5,236 nt of DNA from Verrucomicrobiota bacterium. Lineage in GTDB: Bacteria; Verrucomicrobiota; Verrucomicrobiae; Chthoniobacterales; UBA10450. The stretch is taken from positions 1 to 5,236 of the forward strand of contig VBQB01000077.1 of assembly GCA_005887855.1 (NCBI GenBank). The letters are read 5' to 3'. Shown in pieces: positions 1 to 5,236 of the stretch (position 1 is the first letter of the stretch; the number at the start of each line of letters is the position of its first letter). A program made the translations under genes and the position numbers. The notes beneath the pieces are model-generated. The model worked only from the letters and a program-made list of their open reading frames with translations. It did not search any database and had not been told where the DNA came from.

Positions 1-1868
1 CCGGCTCGGCGGCATTGCTCTGGCGCGTGTTGCGGCAACTCAACGTGCGCGGCGCGTGGTTGGGAGCGGCCCTCTGGGCATTGCACCCAGTCATAGTGCA
101 ATCGGTCGCGTGGGTAACGGAATTAAAAAATACTCAGTCCTGCCTGTTTTATCTTTTGTCGATCTTATGTTTTTTGAAGATGGATGCGAACGAAACGGGC
201 GATCGCGTGCGCTGGTGGCGCCATGGTTGGGCGCTCCTGTTCTTTGTATTGGCGATCATGAGCAAACCTTCCACGGTAATGCTGCCCGGCGTGCTTGCGC
301 TCTGCGTCTGGTGGCGGAGAGGGCGAATTCGATGGCGCGATATCGCGAACCTTATTCCGTTCGTTCTGATTTCGGCACTCGCAAGCGCCTGGACGATTTG
401 GGAACAGAAGTTCCATTCGGGTGCGAGCGGCGCGGAGTGGGCGCAAACATGGCCGGACCGGCTCATCATTGCGGGTCGCGCGATTTGGTTTTATCTCGGC
501 AAACTCCTTTGGCCTCATCCACTCATTTTCATTTACCCGCGATGGGATATTAGCTCGTCGCACCTGATGGCATATCTGCCGCTTCTGGTAGCGTTGGCTG
601 CTCTGTTTGCTTTGTGGCTAATCCGTCGGAAATGGAAACGACCTGTATTTTTTGCCACCGCATACTTTGTCATTTCGTTATTTCCTGTGCTCGGCTTTTT
701 CAACGTCTATTTCTTTCGATTCTCATTCGTGAGCGATCATTTCCAGTATCTGGCGAGCATGGGACCGCTCGCTTTGGCTGGAGCCGGCATGACGGAGGGA
801 ATGGCCGCCATTGGATGGAAATCGTTTCTTCGCTCGGCGATTTGCGGAGTAATCTTGTTCGGGCTTGGCGTTTTAACCTGGCGGCAGAGCACGATCTACC
901 GCGATGTCGTAACCTTATACACTTCAACGCTGAAAAAAAATCCTGGCTGCTGGATGGCACATTACAATCTGGCCATCGCTCTTCGCGCCAATGGCGAAAC
1001 TGACCGGGCGATTGCCCATTATCGTCAAGCTGTAACGCTCCGGCCGGATTACGCAGAAGCGCATTATAACCTTGGACGCATCCTGGTTGAAAAGGGCGAA
1101 TTGAATGAAGCTATCGCCCATTACGAAAAAGCGCTGAGTGTAAATCCTGCGGATGCGGAAGCGCACAACAATCTTGGCAATGCGCTTCTTCGCATCGGGC
1201 GACTCGACGAGGCGATCGTCCATTACCAAAAAGCTTTGACGATCCAGCCCGACTACGCCGATGCGTCCTGCAATTTGGCGAGCGCGCTTCTTTCCAAAGG
1301 CGATATGGACGGCGCGATCGACCACTACCTGGCGGGGCTGGCTCGGTCGCCGAATTACGCCGAAGCCCAGTATAACGTAGCGAATGCTCTCCTTCACAAG
1401 GGCCGAACAGATGAGGCCATTGATCATTACCAAAAAGCACTGGAATTGCAGCCGGAGAATGCAGATGCCCACGCAAATCTGGGAAGTGCTTTTCTTGAAA
1501 AAGGCCGTCCACAAGATGCGATCGCTCAATACCGGGACGCCCTCCAGATCGCGCCGGAAAATGCAGCCGCGCAAAGCAATCTCGCATGGCAGTTGGCGAC
1601 CTCGTCGGATCCGTCACTCAGAAATGGATCGGAAGCGCTTCGGCTGGCAGAACAGGCCAATCGGCTCTCCGGCGGGAATCGGCCAGTCATTTTACGTATA
1701 CTTGCAGCTACTTATGCCGAAAACGGCCGTTTCGTCGACGCCATCCAAGTCGCTGAACGCGCATTGCAGTTCGCCGATGCGCAGAATAACTCGACCTTAG
1801 TTGATGCGCTTCGAAAAGAGATCGCGCTCTACCAATCGGGTTTGCCTTATCATAAACAACCGAGATAG
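1..1868 (+). CDS. GT-C membrane glycosyltransferase-like protein with C-terminal TPR repeats, 5'-partial
   Basis: The frame is open from the left edge (codons from base 3) to TAG at 1866-1868. The first in-frame start codon, TTG at 15, is not the true start: alignment to the paralogue at 1888-3978 begins mid-protein, so about 120 N-terminal residues lie outside. Numbering from that TTG, residues 13-290 hold some eight to ten hydrophobic segments. Family motifs are HPVIVQSVAW (24-33), MSKP (82-85), a WP..L..IYP stretch (166-175) and SDHFQYLAS (240-248). From residue 311, TPRs follow with A-helix anchors at 316, 350, 384, 418, 452, 486 and 520, an exact 34-residue period. A conserved cap (521-611) ends the protein. 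GT-C proteins move sugar from a lipid carrier outside the cytoplasmic membrane; TPRs usually bind proteins. Transfer to a periplasmic acceptor is inferred. The usual Glu of the HP motif is Gln29, so activity is uncertain. Fold assignment is firm; substrate is unknown. Confidence 0.88.
   Translation, partial: GSAALLWRVLRQLNVRGAWLGAALWALHPVIVQSVAWVTELKNTQSCLFYLLSILCFLKMDANETGDRVRWWRHGWALLFFVLAIMSKPSTVMLPGVLALCVWWRRGRIRWRDIANLIPFVLISALASAWTIWEQKFHSGASGAEWAQTWPDRLIIAGRAIWFYLGKLLWPHPLIFIYPRWDISSSHLMAYLPLLVALAALFALWLIRRKWKRPVFFATAYFVISLFPVLGFFNVYFFRFSFVSDHFQYLASMGPLALAGAGMTEGMAAIGWKSFLRSAICGVILFGLGVLTWRQSTIYRDVVTLYTSTLKKNPGCWMAHYNLAIALRANGETDRAIAHYRQAVTLRPDYAEAHYNLGRILVEKGELNEAIAHYEKALSVNPADAEAHNNLGNALLRIGRLDEAIVHYQKALTIQPDYADASCNLASALLSKGDMDGAIDHYLAGLARSPNYAEAQYNVANALLHKGRTDEAIDHYQKALELQPENADAHANLGSAFLEKGRPQDAIAQYRDALQIAPENAAAQSNLAWQLATSSDPSLRNGSEALRLAEQANRLSGGNRPVILRILAATYAENGRFVDAIQVAERALQFADAQNNSTLVDALRKEIALYQSGLPYHKQPR
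945..1589 (+). repeat. TPR-encoding repeat array in the left gene
   Basis: These are degenerate 102-bp repeats encoding 34-residue TPR units of the pattern A-H-Y-N-L-G ... G-x-x-D-E-A-I-x-H-Y-x-K-A-L-x-x-x-P. Anchor residues at 316, 350, 384, 418, 452, 486 and 520 (numbered from the codon at 15) are spaced exactly 34 apart, so the register is unbroken. The fourth unit is atypical, with SCNLA in place of HYNLG. DNA copies have diverged at many positions, so this is an old array rather than a recent tandem duplication. Confidence 0.9.
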
Positions 1869-1880
1869 CCGTTGATCTCG
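1861..1880. terminator. Hairpin in the convergent gap, possible terminator
   Basis: A perfect 6-bp inverted repeat, CGAGAT (1861-1866) and ATCTCG (1875-1880), encloses an 8-base loop. It covers the end of the left gene, including the first base of its stop codon, and most of the 19-bp gap before the stop of the opposing gene. On the - strand the stem is followed by a modestly T-rich stretch (GTTGTTTATG); on the + strand the next bases are AAATCC, with no T-tract. The position fits a terminator, mainly for leftward transcription, but the stem is short with only three G:C pairs. It could be chance. Confidence 0.3.
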
Positions 1881-1887
1881 AAATCCG

Positions 1888-3978
1888 CTAATTGGTTGGC
1901 GATGTTTCCCGGAGCGGAGCACCTGCTTGGTAAAGAGCGATCTCTCTTCGAAGGGCCTTTACCAGACCGGGGTTATCCTGCGCAGTGGCCATTTCCATGC
2001 TTTGTTGCGCTGCAGCGACCGCTTCGGAAAATCGGCCGCTCTCCGCGTAAGACGCCGCGAGCGTCCGGAAGAAATTTGCATTTTTGCCACCCGAAAGCTG
2101 CACTGCCTGCTCTGCGAGGGCGACTGCTTTGGCGCCGTTACGAATTGAAGCATCAGATGAAGTCGCCAGGATCCAAGCGAGGTTGTTCCGGGCCAGCACA
2201 TCTTGTGGAGCTATTTCCAGTGCCTGTTGGTAATGATTGATTGCTTCCTTTACCAAGCCCTTTTGAAGAAAGGCGTTACCAAGACTCGTGTGAACGTCTC
2301 CATCATAGGGCTGTATCGCGAGGGCTTTCTGCCAATGCGCGATCGCTTTGTCGATTCGACCGTTCTGAAGTAAGACACTGCCAAAATTATAATGCGCATC
2401 CGCATAATCGGTTCGGAGTCTGACTGCCTCCTGGTAGTGACCGATCGCTTCATCGGATAGGCCCTTTCGCGCAAGGGCGTTGCCGAGATTGTTGTGGATG
2501 AGAGCCGCGCCCAAATTGTAATGAGCCGCAGCGTTGCTGGACCTGATATTTAGCGCCGCCTCGAACTGTGAAATTGCTTGGTCTAATTCACCCCGGCGCA
2601 AGAAAAGGAATCCCAGGTTGTTATGCGCGACATCATTATTCGAGGTAACGGAAAGAGCGTGGGTCCAGAGATCCTCACTGTTTTTCCAATATGACGTCTG
2701 TATAGAGGCGCGGTAACTCAGGACTGCGATTGTTACCGCTGCGCCAATGACTAGAAACTCTCGCCGACGGCGGCAGAGTGCCGTCAGATCTTCGGCAGTC
2801 CAAGCGACCAGTAGATAGAGACCAATCTGGGGCAGGTAAGTATAACGGTCGGCATGCGCTTGTTCCCCGACCTGAACGAAGCCGATAACTGGCACGAGCA
2901 TTCCCAGGTACCAGAACCACCCGGTCAAGATGTAAGGTCTTTTTTTCCGCAGCAAGAGCGCAATTACAGTAGCCGCGGCGAGAAACGCGATCGCCAGGAG
3001 GATTTCCCAGACTGGCAGGCGGTTGTTCGGATGGGGATAGAAAACGGCCAGCCGGGCTGGCCAGAACATCTCCCAAAGGTAAGTAACGTAACTTACGAAA
3101 GCGTTGTTAACTCGCCATAAAAATGGCAATTGATCGATCGAACCTGTGCGTTGGCCTTGCGCAACTAACGTGGCTACACATGACCCGGCGGAGAGAGCGA
3201 GCAGAGGGATTTTTTCCAGGATCAACTGTCTCGGGATCGATTGTCGATCCAGCCAGGATCGGCTTTTGCTTTTCGATTTCGCCGAGGAGGGTTTCTCAAA
3301 TCGGCGCAACGGCCAGTAATCCAGAAGCAGAAGCACAAAGGGGAGAGTCACTAGCATCGGTTTGGACATGAGGCCAAGGGCGAACAGGAAGGCTACAGCC
3401 ACATAGCGCCCGATTGAGGGCGCGCGCACATAACGCACGTAAGCCCCCAAGGTGAGCATGAAAAACACGGCGCTGAGCACATCTTTTCGCTCCGCCACCC
3501 ATGCCACCGATTCCACGTGCAAGGGATGAATCGCGAACAGGGCCGCAACAAAAGCGCTCCGCCAAAATGCGCCTGTCATATCCCGCAGCACGGCGAATAG
3601 CAGGAGCACAGCAATCGTATGCAATAAAACATTGGTGAAATGATGCCCTCCCGCCTTTAGCCCGTAGAGCTGGCAGTCGAGCATGTGCGAAATCGTCGTC
3701 AGAGGATGCCAGTTCTCGGAATGAATATGTGTGAACGCCCAGGCAACACCATCGATGCTAAGACCGTTGGTTATCTTGATATTTTCATAAACGTAGCGCG
3801 GATCGTCGTAGTTAATGAACTCGTGCTGGAGCGTCTGGCCAAAAACGATCCACGTAATTGCCGCCAGAAAAATGCAGACGCTGACTGGCAGCGAACGGCG
3901 GTTCGTCCTGGGCGGCGTTATTACGGGAAAGCTATCTTGCACGTGCGATCTAAAATTTCGTGAGAAAAGACGGCTCAA
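1888..3978 (-). CDS. TMTC-like GT-C glycosyltransferase fused to TPR repeats, complete
   Basis: This 696-residue protein has a basic N-terminus, a first membrane segment (about 30-50), an extracytoplasmic loop with INYDDPRYVYEN (55-66), and some ten further hydrophobic segments to about 423. Motifs are HPLHVESVAW (151-160), MSKP (204-207), WP..LAVFYP (306-315) and ADRYTYLP (376-383). TPRs start near 447, with anchors at 452, 486, 495, 529, 563 and 597; the 9-residue step at 486-495 breaks the 34-residue period. A cap (598-688) matches that of the left gene. The same order of GT-C domain, Asp-Asp loop, HPxHxE and A(D/E)R..YLP motifs and TPRs is found in animal TMTC O-mannosyltransferases, so lipid-carrier-dependent sugar transfer in the periplasm is likely; donor and acceptor are unknown. 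No ATG occurs before residue 99. TTG at 3978 overlaps the upstream stop as TTGA and has only a weak GGA-type ribosome site; GTG at 3942 (residue 13) is the alternative start. Confidence 0.92.
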   Translation of the reverse strand: MSRLFSRNFRSHVQDSFPVITPPRTNRRSLPVSVCIFLAAITWIVFGQTLQHEFINYDDPRYVYENIKITNGLSIDGVAWAFTHIHSENWHPLTTISHMLDCQLYGLKAGGHHFTNVLLHTIAVLLLFAVLRDMTGAFWRSAFVAALFAIHPLHVESVAWVAERKDVLSAVFFMLTLGAYVRYVRAPSIGRYVAVAFLFALGLMSKPMLVTLPFVLLLLDYWPLRRFEKPSSAKSKSKSRSWLDRQSIPRQLILEKIPLLALSAGSCVATLVAQGQRTGSIDQLPFLWRVNNAFVSYVTYLWEMFWPARLAVFYPHPNNRLPVWEILLAIAFLAAATVIALLLRKKRPYILTGWFWYLGMLVPVIGFVQVGEQAHADRYTYLPQIGLYLLVAWTAEDLTALCRRRREFLVIGAAVTIAVLSYRASIQTSYWKNSEDLWTHALSVTSNNDVAHNNLGFLFLRRGELDQAISQFEAALNIRSSNAAAHYNLGAALIHNNLGNALARKGLSDEAIGHYQEAVRLRTDYADAHYNFGSVLLQNGRIDKAIAHWQKALAIQPYDGDVHTSLGNAFLQKGLVKEAINHYQQALEIAPQDVLARNNLAWILATSSDASIRNGAKAVALAEQAVQLSGGKNANFFRTLAASYAESGRFSEAVAAAQQSMEMATAQDNPGLVKALRREIALYQAGAPLRETSPTN
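2161..2640 (-). repeat. TPR-encoding repeat array with one out-of-register unit
   Basis: About five TPR units are encoded here. Anchors at residues 452, 486, 529, 563 and 597 belong to recognisable A-helices, and an extra one sits at 495. Spacing is 34 residues everywhere except 486-495, where two A-helix starts (AHYNLGAAL, then IHNNLGNAL) follow each other directly at about 2471-2526. This implies either a lost 25-residue stretch (75 bp) between neighbouring repeats or a duplicated 9-residue (27-bp) A-helix. The reading frame is preserved. Confidence 0.88.
3975..3978 (-). promoter_or_regulatory. TTGA stop/start overlap, likely translational coupling
   Basis: On the - strand the bases TTGA combine the proposed TTG start of the TPR fusion with the TGA stop of the GT39-type gene. 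Upstream there is only a weak purine stretch (CGGAAATC) and no clear Shine-Dalgarno sequence, so re-initiation by ribosomes finishing the upstream gene would be the natural route. If the real start is GTG at 3942, the genes are instead separated by 32 bp and this site has no meaning. Confidence 0.45.
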
Positions 3979-5236
3979 GATTTCCGTTCGCAGATCAAAA
4001 CATAATTTCCCAACTGTGGCAGCGGCCGCGGAACATCCCCGAAATAATAATGGGTGTGATCGGTTGCACTGAGATCGACCAAACCGGTTATCGAATAATT
4101 TTGCGGGATATAATCATGCGCCCAGGTGAAGATCAACTGCTCAGATCCGGGTCGCTTCAACCAGGAGTCGTTCATGCCCACGAATATGAGATATTTTGGA
4201 TGCCTCCGTTCAATCTCGCGAATCATCTCGCTTTGCATCTGGCTCGCATACTTCTGCGGTTCCATTAAACCGTAAGTGTAAACGTAGCCGGTCGCCGAAT
4301 GCCGCTTCGCATAAAAATAAATCTGCGGCTCGGATCCTAAGACTGCGATCGTATCATCCGCGTTTGTATGTTCGCGGAGATATTCCGCAATCCTGATTGA
4401 CTCGGGGAACGGACTCTCCGGATAAACCATCCGGCCAGCCTCGACTGGAGACATCGTAAAGAAGAACTCTTTTTCCTGAAAGAGTGGCAAGCTCAGAGCG
4501 GTGCCGAACAGCATCAAGGCGAGAAGTCGAACCGCTTTTCCGTGGCCGGTCAATCGATCCGAAAGAATGCTAACGCCAGTGCCAGCAAGCAGCGAAATAG
4601 ATGGTAGAACCAGAATAAAATAGTGGTATCGGAAATAAAATCCGGCAGACACCGCCAATGTCGAACACGCCAACAGGCCGAGTAAAAGGGCTGTGCTCTC
4701 GCGCGCTCGCTTCGTCCAAAGACCGATAACCAACCCGATTCCAGCGAACAACCAGAGCGCCCAGCCGGCTCCAATCACTTCCCTTATGTTGCGAACAAAA
4801 ATCTGCGCCGCCTCCCCCAAAGGAACGAGGCTGCCGTACTGACGCGCGTAATCGATTGTCCAAAACCAAAAGCTCCCGAACGCGCCAGCGTACCAGAGAA
4901 CGAGACATGTAAGCGCGAAAGGGAGAATTACACCCGCGTCAAAGGTCAGATTTCGCTGAAGGACTTTCTTTAAAGCAAGCCCGCGACGGATATCTCGAAA
5001 GGCAAGATAGATTGCGCCAAACAAAACGAAAAAGATCGCAGGCTGCTTCATCAGCAGGGCAAGCCCCAAAAGCAATCCACTCGCGAACAACCGTCCGAAC
5101 AATTGTCGATCCGACTGATTAACTAAAAGGAATGCGCCGCCGAGCACCGGCAGGATGACAAAATGTGTTGCGTGACCGGCGAAACCCAAGACCGAGGGAC
5201 TCACAGAAAGAACGGCATAACTCGTCGCCGCAGCAA
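3975..5236 (-). CDS. GT39-type (PMT_2/ArnT-like) membrane glycosyltransferase, 5'-partial
   Basis: The frame is open from the right edge to TGA at 3977-3975. The first GTG (5204) is probably internal, because coding continues upstream (AAATSYAVLSV) into a typical family stretch, SPSVLGFAGHATHF. The missing N-terminus should carry the first membrane segments and the Asp/Glu catalytic loop. Numbering from 5204, hydrophobic segments lie near 13-28, 37-54, 55-71, 90-107, 148-163, 171-188, 192-212 and 225-242, with the FYFRYHYF motif at 189-196. Residues 250-409 form a soluble C-terminal domain, probably extracytoplasmic, containing GSEPQIYFYAKR (290-301) and YLIFVGMND (338-346). Enzymes of this type move sugar from a polyprenyl-phosphate carrier to lipid, glycan or protein; the substrate here cannot be read. 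Its stop overlaps the start of the TPR fusion downstream, suggesting coupled translation and related function. Family assignment is by motif style and hydrophobicity. Confidence 0.85.
   Translation of the reverse strand, partial: AAATSYAVLSVSPSVLGFAGHATHFVILPVLGGAFLLVNQSDRQLFGRLFASGLLLGLALLMKQPAIFFVLFGAIYLAFRDIRRGLALKKVLQRNLTFDAGVILPFALTCLVLWYAGAFGSFWFWTIDYARQYGSLVPLGEAAQIFVRNIREVIGAGWALWLFAGIGLVIGLWTKRARESTALLLGLLACSTLAVSAGFYFRYHYFILVLPSISLLAGTGVSILSDRLTGHGKAVRLLALMLFGTALSLPLFQEKEFFFTMSPVEAGRMVYPESPFPESIRIAEYLREHTNADDTIAVLGSEPQIYFYAKRHSATGYVYTYGLMEPQKYASQMQSEMIREIERRHPKYLIFVGMNDSWLKRPGSEQLIFTWAHDYIPQNYSITGLVDLSATDHTHYYFGDVPRPLPQLGNYVLICERKS

Noticed and set aside
15..17. TTG at 15 as the start of the left gene
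   Set aside because: The frame is open to the window edge, and alignment to the middle protein places this codon about 127 residues into the protein.
945..1589. Regular repeat spacing suggesting a CRISPR-like or tandem DNA repeat
   Set aside because: The period is 102 bp, the copies are degenerate at the DNA level, and conservation follows TPR codons, so it is a protein repeat.
924..1617. Long open frames on the - strand opposite the TPRs of the left gene (924-1574 and 1111-1617)
   Set aside because: They are antisense to a clearly coding repeat array, have no family resemblance, and their repetitive look mirrors the TPR period.
1872..2240. Open frame on the + strand starting just after the left gene
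   Set aside because: It lies antisense to the conserved C-terminal cap of the middle gene, and its translation shows no recognisable domain.
199..2994. Four copies of GCGATCGC (199-206, 1518-1525, 2339-2346, 2987-2994), like the HIP1 palindrome of cyanobacteria
   Set aside because: More than chance predicts, but three copies encode Ala-Ile-Ala in frame, a common TPR and membrane-helix tripeptide with the preferred codons, so coding bias explains most of it.
5202..5204. GTG at 5204 as the start of the right-hand gene
   Set aside because: Coding continues upstream in frame to the window edge, and GT39-type proteins have further N-terminal membrane segments and a catalytic loop before this point.

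Overview
The window holds three protein-coding genes and almost no non-coding DNA. All three encode polytopic membrane proteins of the GT-C glycosyltransferase type (the PMT/ArnT/TMTC superfamily that uses lipid-linked sugar donors). Two of them are cut by the window edges. I saw no RNA gene, mobile element or CRISPR array. The only gap between genes is 19 bp.

Layout. (1) Positions 1-1868, + strand: the C-terminal part of a GT-C membrane protein fused to about six to seven tetratricopeptide repeats (TPRs). (2) Positions 1861-1880: a small hairpin filling the convergent gap, possibly a terminator. (3) Positions 1888-3978, - strand: a complete 696-residue GT-C/TPR fusion, paralogous to gene 1 and pointing towards it. 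(4) Positions 3975-5236, - strand: a stand-alone GT39-type (PMT_2/ArnT-like) glycosyltransferase whose N-terminus lies beyond the right edge. Genes 4 and 3 overlap by four bases (TTGA), so they are probably one operon transcribed leftwards. Gene 1 is transcribed rightwards from outside the window.

Organism. Moderate GC content, TTG/GTG starts, and several GT39 and GT-C/TPR proteins side by side resemble what I know of soil Verrucomicrobiota (Chthoniobacter/Udaeobacter-like) and, less so, Acidobacteriota or Planctomycetota. This is an impression from protein style, not from a marker gene, and my confidence is low to moderate.

Function. The intact fusion has the layout of the animal TMTC O-mannosyltransferases: a multi-pass GT-C domain with an early Asp-Asp loop, a conserved HPxHxE-type motif and a late A(D/E)R..YLP motif, followed by TPRs on the extracytoplasmic side. 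A reasonable inference is that the locus transfers sugars from a polyprenyl-phosphate carrier to a protein or envelope glycan in the periplasm, with the TPRs holding the acceptor. Nothing here identifies donor or acceptor. The most notable features are the tail-to-tail arrangement of diverged paralogues, a break in the 34-residue TPR register of gene 3, and a shared C-terminal cap of about 90 residues.
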